Part shown: one piece after another, positions 25,058 through 32,477 of the stretch
How positions within the stretch are numbered: position 1 is the stretch's first letter
How the letters are laid out: each line of letters begins with the position of its first letter
Assembly (NCBI GenBank): GCA_031552405.1
Contig: JAVBMN010000018.1
Coordinates: forward strand, 1-64,000
DNA from: UBA1794 sp031552405
GTDB lineage: Bacteria > Bacteroidota > Bacteroidia > Bacteroidales > Bacteroidaceae
DNA: 64,000 nucleotides
Reading direction: 5' to 3'
Position numbers and translations under genes: made by a program
The notes under the pieces: model-generated
What the model saw: the letters and a program-made list of their open reading frames with translations, nothing else
Told to the model about the DNA's origin: nothing
Databases searched by the model: none

Positions 25058-26746
25058 ATGATCGGATTTGACTTTAAACCAAAGCTGATGCATACGCTGA
25101 AACGCTATGACAGAAGCACTTTTATGAACGACCTCATGGCCGGTATCATTGTGGGTATTGTGGCACTTCCATTGGCTATTGCCTTTGGTATTGCTTCAGG
25201 TGTATCACCCGAAACGGGTATTACTACCGCTATTGTGGCGGGATTCATCATCTCGCTGCTGGGAGGCAGCAAGGTGCAGATTGGCGGCCCTACGGGGGCT
25301 TTTATTGTGATTGTATACGGTATCATTCAGCAGTATGGGCAAGATGGGTTGATTGTGGCCACTATCCTGGCTGGAGTCATGCTGTTCCTGCTGGGGCTGT
25401 TTAAGCTGGGTACCATTATTAAATACATACCTTATCCTATTATTGTAGGCTTTACGAGTGGTATTGCGGTGACCATCTTTACCACGCAGATTAAGGATTT
25501 GCTGGGGTTAAGCATTGAGAAGGTGCCGGCCGACTTTATGGAGAAATGGGGAGTATACTTTGAGAACCTTTCTTCCATCAGCCTGCCTTCTGCGTTGGTA
25601 GGGCTTGGCAGCGTGGCGCTGATCGCTTACTCGCCCCGTTTCTCGAAGAAAATTCCCGGATCGCTTATTGCCATTATTGTAATGACAGCTGTGACCTATG
25701 TACTGAAGACTTATTGCGGAGTCACAGGCATTGAGACCATCGGCGATCGTTTTACCATCAATCCCGAGTTGCCTCAGGCCGAAATCCCTCCTATGAGCTG
25801 GGAGATTATAAAAGGTTTGTTTCCTGCGGCATTTACCATTGCCGTGCTGGGCGCCATTGAATCACTGCTTTCGGCTACGGTGGCGGATGGGGTGATTGGC
25901 GACCGTCATAACTCCAACCAGGAACTCATGGCGCAGGGAGTAGCCAACCTCGTGACTCCTCTTTTCGGAGGAATACCTGCCACAGGCGCCATTGCCCGTA
26001 CCATGACTAATATTAATAACGGAGGGCGCACCCCCGTGGCAGGCCTTATCCATGCGGGAGTGTTGCTGCTTATACTTCTGTGTCTGGGCAGCCTTACGGC
26101 CCTGATCCCCATGTCGTGCCTGGCCGGTGTGCTGGTTATCGTATCCTATAATATGAGTGAATGGCGCACGTTTCGCGCCCTGTTGAAGAATCCGAAGGGC
26201 GATGTGGGTGTGTTGGTTATCACGTTTCTCCTTACCGTGATCTTCGATCTTACTGTGGCTATCGAGATAGGACTGGTCATTGCCTGTTTGCTCTTTATGC
26301 GCCGTGTGGCCGAGACCACAGATATCCATGTGCTCACCGATGAGATTAATCCCAATGAGGATACGGATGTGGAGCTTCGCGACGAAGAGTCCCTCCTTAT
26401 ACCTGAGGGTGTGAAGGTGTACGAGATCAACGGCCCTTACTTCTTTGGTATCGCCAATAAGTTCGAGGAAATGATGTCCATCATCGGCGATCATCCGAAA
26501 GTGCGCATCATCCGTATGCGTAAAGTGCCCTTCATTGATTCCACGGGTATTCATAACCTGACTAATCTCTGTATGATGAGTCAGAAGGAGAATACCGCCA
26601 TTATCCTCTCAGGTGTGAATGAAAAGGTGCATGCCTCGCTCGAGAAAAGTGGCTTTAATGAGTTGCTTGGCGAAGAAAACATCTGTAGCCACATAAATAT
26701 AGCTCTGGAACGCGCCCGGGAACTGGTGGATGTAACAGAAATGTAA
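25058..26746 (+). CDS. SulP-family anion transporter with STAS domain
   Basis: A 562-residue inner-membrane transporter of the SulP (SLC26) family. About 10-14 hydrophobic helices occupy residues 20-420, including the signature GGSKVQIGGPTGAFIVIVYG and the later region GGIPATGAIARTMTNINNGG. A cytoplasmic STAS domain, about 440-550, follows (VKVYEINGPYFFGIANKFEE, then IRMRKVPFIDSTGIH, where the DST motif sits at the usual regulatory site). Bacterial members carry sulfate, bicarbonate or dicarboxylates; sequence alone does not decide. It stands alone with its own promoter and a hairpin downstream. Confidence 0.9.
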   Translation: MIGFDFKPKLMHTLKRYDRSTFMNDLMAGIIVGIVALPLAIAFGIASGVSPETGITTAIVAGFIISLLGGSKVQIGGPTGAFIVIVYGIIQQYGQDGLIVATILAGVMLFLLGLFKLGTIIKYIPYPIIVGFTSGIAVTIFTTQIKDLLGLSIEKVPADFMEKWGVYFENLSSISLPSALVGLGSVALIAYSPRFSKKIPGSLIAIIVMTAVTYVLKTYCGVTGIETIGDRFTINPELPQAEIPPMSWEIIKGLFPAAFTIAVLGAIESLLSATVADGVIGDRHNSNQELMAQGVANLVTPLFGGIPATGAIARTMTNINNGGRTPVAGLIHAGVLLLILLCLGSLTALIPMSCLAGVLVIVSYNMSEWRTFRALLKNPKGDVGVLVITFLLTVIFDLTVAIEIGLVIACLLFMRRVAETTDIHVLTDEINPNEDTDVELRDEESLLIPEGVKVYEINGPYFFGIANKFEEMMSIIGDHPKVRIIRMRKVPFIDSTGIHNLTNLCMMSQKENTAIILSGVNEKVHASLEKSGFNELLGEENICSHINIALERARELVDVTEM

Positions 26747-26791
26747 TATTGGTTGTTTTTATGTTATAAAACATACAATTAAAGCAAAATA

Positions 26792-26833
26792 ACGGCTTGT
26801 TTTGATGATTTGCATCGGAATAAGCCGTATTTT
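26792..26833 (+). terminator. Hairpin after the SulP gene
   Basis: A 7-bp outer stem ACGGCTT (26792-26798) pairs with AAGCCGT (26822-26828), with an inner GATG/CATC helix, then ATTTTT. It is probably the SulP terminator. It overlaps a promoter -7 box for the microprotein genes. Confidence 0.5.
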
Positions 26834-26835
26834 TG
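26828..26835 (+). promoter_or_regulatory. -7 box of the microprotein genes
   Basis: TATTTTTG matches TAnnTTTG and lies 30 bp before the first microprotein start codon. A TTTG at 26801-26804 could be the -33 element (23-bp gap). Confidence 0.5.
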
Positions 26836-26865
26836 TGCTGTAAAACATAAAAACAGAGTAATGTT

Positions 26866-26994
26866 ATGAGAAAGTTTGAAGTTTTATTGAAAGATTGTAT
26901 GCACGTATTTACTGAAAATACAATGCAGATGTGGGGTTACACTGTGACACAGAAGCCAACCCTTTTTGAGAACGAGAAAGAAAGCGCAAAGTAA
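26866..26994 (+). CDS. Microprotein A, tandem pair
   Basis: A 42-residue open frame, translated by hand from ATG at 26866 to TAA at 26994. It begins MRKFEVLLKDCM and contains ENTMQMWGYT. It shares 15 of the first 26 residues, without gaps, with the next open frame, including LLK, CM, ENT and MWG at the same positions. Its last 16 residues, after the shared block, are charged and have no counterpart in microprotein B. There is no signal peptide or membrane helix. Function is unknown. Conservation between the two copies is the main evidence that both are translated. Confidence 0.6.
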   Translation: MRKFEVLLKDCMHVFTENTMQMWGYTVTQKPTLFENEKESAK

Positions 26995-27032
26995 GAACGA
27001 CATCGAGTAGTAACAATTAAAAAGCATTAGTC

Positions 27033-27122
27033 ATGAGAAAAGTAGACAATTTGTTAAAAGAGTGTATGCGCACTATTGGTGAAAATACACTGTTAATGTG
27101 GGGCTTTACTTATAAAAGATAA
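27033..27122 (+). CDS. Microprotein B, tandem pair
   Basis: A 29-residue open frame from ATG at 27033 to TAA at 27122: MRKVDNLLKECM, then ENTLLMWGFTYKR. It is the second, shorter member of the tandem pair, with 38 bp between the two frames. It ends in a basic YKR tail. An intrinsic terminator follows 78 bp later, so the pair looks like a short bicistronic transcript. Function is unknown; it could also be a leader-type peptide, but no regulated gene follows before the terminator. Confidence 0.58.
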   Translation: MRKVDNLLKECMRTIGENTLLMWGFTYKR

Positions 27123-27199
27123 GTATCCCCTCTTTCTAAAAGAAGGTAAGAAAAGAGAGAGGCGACGTAACAGCCTTTCACTCAGATAACAACGAATTA

Positions 27200-27225
27200 C
27201 CGCCGGGCTCCCCGGCGGTTTTTTT
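27200..27225 (+). terminator. Terminator of the microprotein transcript
   Basis: An 8-bp GC stem (CCGCCGGG at 27200-27207 with CCCGGCGG at 27211-27218), a 3-nt loop and a run of seven T. A strong intrinsic terminator. Confidence 0.9.
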
Positions 27226-27250
27226 GTCCTCGCGTGACGGGGAAAAATCT

Positions 27251-27434
27251 CAGGCCTGCGTTCCGACAAACGTAGGCCTGAGATTTAAAAACACAGGGCT
27301 GAGATCCTCCAATCGCAGGCCTGTATTTTTTCGAAAAACTCGTGCCCATCAGTTGATAAATTGGTGCGCTCCAGTTGAAAAACTCGTGGGCATCAACTTA
27401 TCAACTCGTGCGCACCAATTCTCGTGCGCACGAG
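27251..27434. repeat. Phased palindrome array 2
   Basis: Nine short palindromes lie between the microprotein terminator and the prfB promoter. Four AGG|CCT types have centres after 27254, 27276, 27297 (variant AGGGCT) and 27319. Five of the TCGTGC|GCACGA type have centres after 27345, 27367, 27389, 27411 and 27427. The steps are 22, 21, 22, 26, 22, 22, 22 and 16 bp. The same two word types and the same single 16-bp step occur in the arrays at 1.05 and 46.2 kb. The order is AGGCCT block first, as at 46.2 kb. Confidence 0.85.
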
Positions 27435-27492
27435 TTCTGCTTTTTGGGCAAGAAAGTGCGGGAAGAACACGCGTAATCATAAAGTTTTATAC

Positions 27493-27500
27493 TATCTTTG
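27493..27500 (+). promoter_or_regulatory. -7 box of prfB
   Basis: TATCTTTG, 31 bp before the prfB start codon, matches the Bacteroides -7 consensus. No clear -33 box. Confidence 0.6.
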
Positions 27501-27531
27501 TCACGCTAATAAAGCAATATGGAATAGATTT

Positions 27532-28654
27532 ATGATTACAATAGAACAACTTAAAGACGTGAAAGAGCGCACAGATGCGCTGAGGAGGTACCTTTGACAT
27601 CGACCGGAAGTTAATTCAGGTTGAGGAAGAGCAGCTTCGCACCCAGGCGCCCGGGTTCTGGGACGATGCAAAAGCTGCCGAAGTTCAGATGCGCAAGGTG
27701 AAGGATCTGCAGAAGTGGATCAGCGGCTACAGAGAGATGGAAAACCTGACCGAGGAGCTGACACTGGCATTTGATTTTTACAAAGACGAACTGGTTACAG
27801 AGAAGGAAGTGGACGATATGTACGGCAAAGCCCGCCACACACTGGAGTCTCTGGAACTGAAGAATATGCTCCGTGAAGAGGCAGACCAGATGGACTGCGT
27901 GCTGAAGATCAACTGCGGAGCCGGAGGCACGGAAAGTCAGGACTGGGCCTCTATGCTCATGCGTATGTACATGCGCTGGGCCGAAAACAGCGGCTACAAG
28001 CTGGCCGTAAGTAACCTGCAGGATGGCGATGAGGCCGGTATCAAGACTGTGACTATGGAGATCTCCGGCGATTCCGCCTACGGCTACCTGAAGGGTGAGA
28101 ACGGTGTGCATCGCCTGGTGCGCGTATCTCCCTACAATGCCCAGGGCAAGCGCATGACCTCCTTTGCCTCCGTATTCGTGACTCCGCTGGTGGATGATAC
28201 GATCGAGGTTAACATCAGCCCCGCCAATATATCGTGGGACACCTTCCGTTCCGGAGGTGCCGGCGGGCAGAACGTGAATAAGGTAGAGTCCGGCGTACGC
28301 CTGCGTTACCAGTATAAAGATCCCTATACGGGTGAGGAAGAGGAAATCCTTATCGAGAATACCGAAACTCGCGACCAGCCCAAGAACAAGGAGAACGCCA
28401 TGCGCCAGCTCCGCTCCATCCTGTATGACAAGGAGATGCAGCACCGCATGGAAGAACGCGCCAAGATTGAAGCCGGAAAGAAAAAGATAGAATGGGGATC
28501 GCAGATCCGTAGTTACGTGTTTGATGACCGTCGCGTGAAAGACCATCGTACCAACTACCAGACCAGTGATGTGGGTGGAGTAATGGATGGTAAGATCGAC
28601 GATTTCATCAAAGCCTACCTGATGGAGTTTGCCGGCAAAGAAGACGAAGTATAA
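27532..28654 (+). CDS. prfB: Peptide chain release factor 2, programmed +1 frameshift
   Basis: RF2 of 373 residues, which releases peptides at UGA and UAA. It is read from ATG 27532 through CTT at 27592-27594, skips T 27595, and continues from GAC at 27596 to 28654. The GGQ motif that triggers hydrolysis is present (SGGAGGQNVNKVESG). The stop-recognition tripeptide, usually SPF, reads SPY here (RVSPYNAQGKRMTSF). The in-frame UGA after codon 21 gives the usual autoregulation: low RF2 favours frameshifting and more RF2. It lies just before a small membrane protein gene and a CYTH gene in the same direction. Confidence 0.96.
27583..27598 (+). promoter_or_regulatory. prfB +1 frameshift site
   Basis: AGGAGG at 27583-27588, then TAC CTT TGA C. 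The internal Shine-Dalgarno-like AGGAGG sits a few bases before the slippery CTT, and the next in-frame codon is TGA followed by C, a poor termination context. This is the classical RF2 frameshift signal. Confidence 0.95.
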
Positions 28655-28714
28655 ATAACCTATTATACATGTGTGGAGGTAGTGCTCCTTTCGATAAACT
28701 TAAAAAGAATTACC

Positions 28715-28846
28715 ATGGGAAAGAAAAAGAAAAAACATTCATCCAGCCGTAATAAGGGTGGGAAGAAGCAGGCGCAGAAAGTACTTATCGGTATTACGAT
28801 CGCCCTGTTGGCATTCGCTTTGATGATTACGTTCATCGCATCCTGA
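28715..28846 (+). CDS. 43-residue basic membrane protein
   Basis: An open frame of 43 residues, translated by hand. It begins MGKKKKKHSSS and carries about ten Lys or Arg in the first 22 residues, then one hydrophobic helix (VLIGITIALLAFALMITFIA). The positive-inside rule predicts a cytoplasmic N terminus and a single inner-membrane span. It lies 60 bp after prfB and 6 bp before the CYTH gene, so it is probably co-transcribed and coupled with the latter. Function is unknown; the charged tail could touch ribosomes or nucleic acid, but this is speculation. Confidence 0.65.
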   Translation: MGKKKKKHSSSRNKGGKKQAQKVLIGITIALLAFALMITFIAS

Positions 28847-28852
28847 CACGGC

Positions 28853-29326
28853 ATGGCACGGGAAATAGAACGTAAGTTCCTGGTTGTAGGCGAATATAAG
28901 GAGATGTCATTCTCCCACAGCCGCATTGCACAAGGATACATTTGTTCCGGACGAGGACGTACCGTGCGCGTCCGTATCCGGGACGAGAAAGGCTACCTCA
29001 CCATCAAAGGCCCCTCCAACGAGAGTGGACTGGGACGCTATGAGTGGGAAAAGGAAATCCCCCTTGCCGAGGCGCGCGAGCTTATGGACTTGTGCGAACC
29101 GGGTGCCATTGACAAAACCCGCTGGCTCGTAAAGAGTGGTAAACACACCTTCGAGGTGGATGAGTTCCATGCCGAAAATGATGGGCTTGTAGTAGCCGAA
29201 GTGGAGCTTTCACACGAGGATGAAACGTATGAACGCCCTCCTTTCCTGGGGCAGGAAGTGACCGGGGATGTGAGGTACTATAACTCTTTCCTGACAAAGT
29301 GGCCCTATACCACCTGGAAAGAATAG
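28853..29326 (+). CDS. CYTH-domain protein (short triphosphate tunnel enzyme)
   Basis: A 157-residue CYTH protein. It starts MAREIERKFLV, in which EIERK is the diagnostic ExExK motif that binds metal and triphosphate in the tunnel. Further tunnel residues are in TVRVRIRDEKGYLTIKGP and YEWEKEIP. The C-terminal FEVDEFH and VVAEVELSHEDE supply the remaining acidic positions. Bacterial members of this size usually hydrolyse inorganic tripolyphosphate or nucleoside triphosphates; a link with the polyphosphate kinase in this window is possible but not shown. It is preceded at 6 bp by a small membrane protein gene. Confidence 0.9.
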   Translation: MAREIERKFLVVGEYKEMSFSHSRIAQGYICSGRGRTVRVRIRDEKGYLTIKGPSNESGLGRYEWEKEIPLAEARELMDLCEPGAIDKTRWLVKSGKHTFEVDEFHAENDGLVVAEVELSHEDETYERPPFLGQEVTGDVRYYNSFLTKWPYTTWKE

Positions 29327-29353
29327 TGATATTTACTTTTGATATGTAGCAGG

Positions 29354-30655
29354 ATGGAACGATTGTACTCATATCTTCCGCAGGAACTGATCAGCTTTGT
29401 GCTGGTCACACTCTTTTCATTGCTTATAGGTTTATCGCAAAGGCGACTGACTCTGCACAAGGAGGAGAAGACTCAGTTTGGAACGGATCGTACGTTTACC
29501 TTTATCGGTATTCTGGGTTACCTGCTTTATATTCTTGATCCGGGGGGCCTGTTTCCTTTTCTTGCGGGGGGAGGTGCCTTAGTGGCCATGCTGGGCATTA
29601 ATTATTTCTTCCGCATGTTTCGCAAGGAAGAGTATGGGCTTACTACTATTATCATTGCACTTATTACGTTCTGCATGGCACCTCTGGTGTGCACGCAGCC
29701 TTCGTGGTTTTACATTATGGTAGTGGTGGTGGTACTGCTGCTCACCGAGCTGAAGGATACCTTCAAGGAGATCGCGGAACGTATGCGGCGCGACGAAATG
29801 ATTACGTTGGCTAAGTTTCTTGCCATCAGTGGTGTGATGCTTCCCATCCTGCCCGATCAGGAGCTGATACCGGGCTCCGGACTTACGGCGTATTCGGTAT
29901 GGCTGGCTACAGTGGTGGTATCGGGCATTTCGTATCTCTCCTATCTGCTTAAGCGGTATGTGTTTCGTGGGTCGGGCATCTTGGTGTCGGGCATTGTGGG
30001 GGGTATGTATAGCAGTACGGCTACTATATCTGTGCTGGCGCGCAAGTGCAAGACGGCTCCTGTCCATGAATTGCCGCGTTATGTGGCGGCCATGCTTGCA
30101 GCGGTGAGTATGATGTACATCCGTTTTTTGATTCTGATAGGGATATTCAGCACCTCTGTATTGGGATTTGTGTGGCCGTATTTGCTGGTGATGGTGCTAG
30201 TTACGGCGTCTTTGTCATGGATTGTATCGCGTAAATGGCGCCGGTTGGTGACTTCTGAAGAGGATGCAGAGGAAAACAGCAACCCATTAGAGTTCAAAGT
30301 GGCACTGATCTTTGCTGGTTTATTTGTACTCTTCACCTATCTTACGCAGTGGACGCTGACGTATGCCGGAAGCGGAGGGTTGACACTCCTCTCTGTAGCT
30401 GCCGGTTTCAGTGATATCACTCCTTTTGTGTTGAATCTTTTGGGTGGTACTTCCCAGGTGGCGCTCTCTTTAACGGTAGTGTGTATCATACAAGCTATCG
30501 TGAGTAATATTACGATGAACTTTTGCTATGCGTACTTTTTTTCAGGACGGCGTAAGGAGTTAATCCCTTCGCTTAGGTTTGGTTTCCTGACTGTGATAGG
30601 TGTGAATCTGACTTGCCTTGTGGCCTATTACTTCATCAACGCTTGTAGTATATAA
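29354..30655 (+). CDS. MgtC/SapB-type membrane protein with DUF4010 domain
   Basis: A 433-residue polytopic inner-membrane protein. The N-terminal part (LISFVLVTLFSLLIGLSQRR, then GTDRTFTFIGILGYLLYIL) has the GxxRT pattern of MgtC/SapB proteins. The C-terminal half, with about seven helices including ILVSGIVGGMYSSTATISVL and GGLTLLSVAAGFSDITPFVL, matches the DUF4010 type often fused to it. MgtC relatives affect magnesium homeostasis; the role of this long form is unknown. I chose ATG at 29354 rather than the in-frame TTG at 29339. It follows the CYTH gene by 27 bp. Confidence 0.82.
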   Translation: MERLYSYLPQELISFVLVTLFSLLIGLSQRRLTLHKEEKTQFGTDRTFTFIGILGYLLYILDPGGLFPFLAGGGALVAMLGINYFFRMFRKEEYGLTTIIIALITFCMAPLVCTQPSWFYIMVVVVVLLLTELKDTFKEIAERMRRDEMITLAKFLAISGVMLPILPDQELIPGSGLTAYSVWLATVVVSGISYLSYLLKRYVFRGSGILVSGIVGGMYSSTATISVLARKCKTAPVHELPRYVAAMLAAVSMMYIRFLILIGIFSTSVLGFVWPYLLVMVLVTASLSWIVSRKWRRLVTSEEDAEENSNPLEFKVALIFAGLFVLFTYLTQWTLTYAGSGGLTLLSVAAGFSDITPFVLNLLGGTSQVALSLTVVCIIQAIVSNITMNFCYAYFFSGRRKELIPSLRFGFLTVIGVNLTCLVAYYFINACSI

Positions 30656-30723
30656 TATCTCGCGAAAAATATTTCTAATCCTACTTGACAAAAGAGTCAT
30701 TTCAAAGCAACACCCCTTATGAT

Positions 30724-30780
30724 GTGTTAAGACTATTTAACACGGGGGGGGGGATTTTTGAAAAATAGTGTATATTTTTG
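30724..30780 (+). promoter_or_regulatory. Promoter with poly-G tract, histidine kinase
   Basis: A -7 box TATTTTTG lies at 30773-30780. A run of ten G (30744-30753) covers the place where a -33 box would be expected. It is directly preceded by a 7-bp inverted repeat, GTGTTAA (30724-30730) and TTAACAC (30737-30743). A homopolymer here could change promoter spacing by slippage. The rest of the 206-bp gap holds nothing else that I recognise. Confidence 0.55.
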
Positions 30781-30861
30781 CAAAGACTTTAGTACCTTTT
30801 ATTCCGTTGGGTATTAAAAGTTAAGCTTGTTGAGGCTGTTATCATCATGTAATGCGTTTTT

Positions 30862-32424
30862 ATGAATATGATCGAAGAACCAGGGGATATGTTGCTAAAA
30901 ACTATTGAGCAACTGAGAGAAGAGAACAGACTGTTAAAAGAGGAACTGCAACAAAGTAAAGCATGCAAAATAGATGGGTCAAAGAAGTATTGTGATCATC
31001 ATCATCTAGTGACCCAATTATTCAAGGCAATGCCGGATATGGTAGCAATCTTTGATTATGAAGGTCATGTGCTTGATGTGATAGCCAACAATCATAGTGG
31101 TATTCCCACTGAAGAGCTGGTAGGAAAACATTTATCTTATGTGTTGAAAGAGGAATCCCATCAATTGATAGCACCTTTACAGGAGGCTAAGAAGACTGGT
31201 GAGATAGCACTAGGATTTCATCCTCTTACAGTGAATGGGGAAACCTTTTATTACGAAGACCGCGTATTACCGTTGGACGAGAACAGAGCGCTTTGCGTAT
31301 TTCATGATATCACTATCCGCCACCAACATAAGCAAGAGATTGATGAATTGAATATGGTGCTGAGTGCCATCATTGAGAATCTTCCTGTATATTTGTTTGT
31401 GAAGGAAATCCATAACGGAATGAAATACGCCTACTGGAACCGCCTTTTTGCAGAGTCTTCCGGTATACCGCCCGAGAAAGTAATTGGGCACACTGATATC
31501 GATTTTTTCCCCAATAAGGATGATGCCCGCCAATTCATGGAAGATGATCGTCAGCTGATAGAGAGTGGGAAAGGCGAGGTAGAGTTCATAGAGGATTACG
31601 TTGCAGTTTCCGGAGAGAAGCGTATAGTACAGACTCGCAAACTGGTTACTCCGGTTTTACCTGGAGGCAAGCAACTGTTGATAGGTACCAGCATTGATAT
31701 TACCAAGCTTAAAAAGGTGGAACGCGAGCTGGAAGAGGCCAAGGCCGAAGCTGAGCGTAACGACCAGTCGAAATCCCAGTTCCTTTCCAATATGGGGCAC
31801 GAGATACGTACCCCGGTGAATGCGATTGTGGGGTTCTCAAACCTGCTGGCGGAAGTACAAGATGAGGCGGAACGCGAGCAGTATGTGCATATTATTGAAG
31901 CCAACTCTTCCCTACTGCTGAAGTTAATAGATGATATATTGGATATATCGAGGATAGAAGCCGGTAAATTGCAGCTGTCCCGCCAGGAGCTGAGCATGAA
32001 CCGTTTGTGTGAGAACCTTTATATGATGCACGGGAAGAATGCTTCCGAAGGAGTATCTTTTGTATATGATATCCCTTCTGAGGAGGTGGTTCTTCATAAT
32101 GACCCGAATCGTATTATGCAGGTGCTGACTAACTTCCTTACAAACGCCTGTAAGTTTACCTGCAGAGGGGAGATCCATTTTGGCTTTAAAGAGTCGGAAG
32201 AGGGAATGATTTATGTGTATGTGACGGATACAGGTACGGGAATTCCCGAAGACAGGCTGGCCAAAGTGTTTGATCGTTTTGTGCGCCTGGATCATGAAAC
32301 CAGTGGAACGGGTTTGGGCCTTGCCATCTGCAAGATGATTATTGAGCACATGGGCGGTCAGATCGGAGTCACTTCTACCCACGGGGAAGGAAGCACGTTC
32401 TTCTTCACGATTCCCAGAAACTGA
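30862..32424 (+). CDS. Cytoplasmic PAS-PAS sensor histidine kinase
   Basis: A 520-residue histidine kinase without membrane helices. A short coiled coil, about residues 10-35, is followed by two PAS domains (about 50-155 and 165-285), a linker helix, and a HisKA domain with phospho-acceptor His313 in NMGHEIRTPVNAIVGF. The ATPase domain shows an N box (QVLTNFLTNACKF), a G1 box (DTGTGIPE), an F box (FDRFVRLD) and a G2 box (GTGLGLAIC). No receiver domain is attached and no response regulator lies next to it, so its partner is elsewhere. The signal is unknown; PAS domains in such proteins often bind small ligands or haem. Confidence 0.9.
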   Translation: MNMIEEPGDMLLKTIEQLREENRLLKEELQQSKACKIDGSKKYCDHHHLVTQLFKAMPDMVAIFDYEGHVLDVIANNHSGIPTEELVGKHLSYVLKEESHQLIAPLQEAKKTGEIALGFHPLTVNGETFYYEDRVLPLDENRALCVFHDITIRHQHKQEIDELNMVLSAIIENLPVYLFVKEIHNGMKYAYWNRLFAESSGIPPEKVIGHTDIDFFPNKDDARQFMEDDRQLIESGKGEVEFIEDYVAVSGEKRIVQTRKLVTPVLPGGKQLLIGTSIDITKLKKVERELEEAKAEAERNDQSKSQFLSNMGHEIRTPVNAIVGFSNLLAEVQDEAEREQYVHIIEANSSLLLKLIDDILDISRIEAGKLQLSRQELSMNRLCENLYMMHGKNASEGVSFVYDIPSEEVVLHNDPNRIMQVLTNFLTNACKFTCRGEIHFGFKESEEGMIYVYVTDTGTGIPEDRLAKVFDRFVRLDHETSGTGLGLAICKMIIEHMGGQIGVTSTHGEGSTFFFTIPRN

Positions 32425-32434
32425 ATGGGTGAGT

Positions 32435-32477
32435 AAACAAATGAGGAGATGCTATGGCCGCATCTCCTCATTTGTTT
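32435..32477. terminator. Bidirectional terminator, kinase and DPP-IV
   Basis: A perfect 18-bp stem (32435-32452 with 32460-32477) and a 7-nt loop between two convergent genes. TTTGTTTTA follows on the plus side and TTTGTTTAC on the minus side. The right arm touches the DPP-IV stop codon. Confidence 0.85.

Noticed and set aside
26866..27225. Attenuator/leader peptide role for the two microproteins
   Set aside because: No regulated biosynthetic gene follows; a strong terminator and array 2 separate them from prfB, and the peptides have no run of one amino acid.
27611..28546. 311-residue open frame antisense to prfB
   Set aside because: prfB is certain from its GGQ motif and frameshift site; the antisense frame has no family features.
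27690..28654. prfB starting at an internal ATG as a 321-residue protein
   Set aside because: The upstream frame with AGGAGG and CTT TGA C is the classical RF2 frameshift signal and restores the N-terminal domain.
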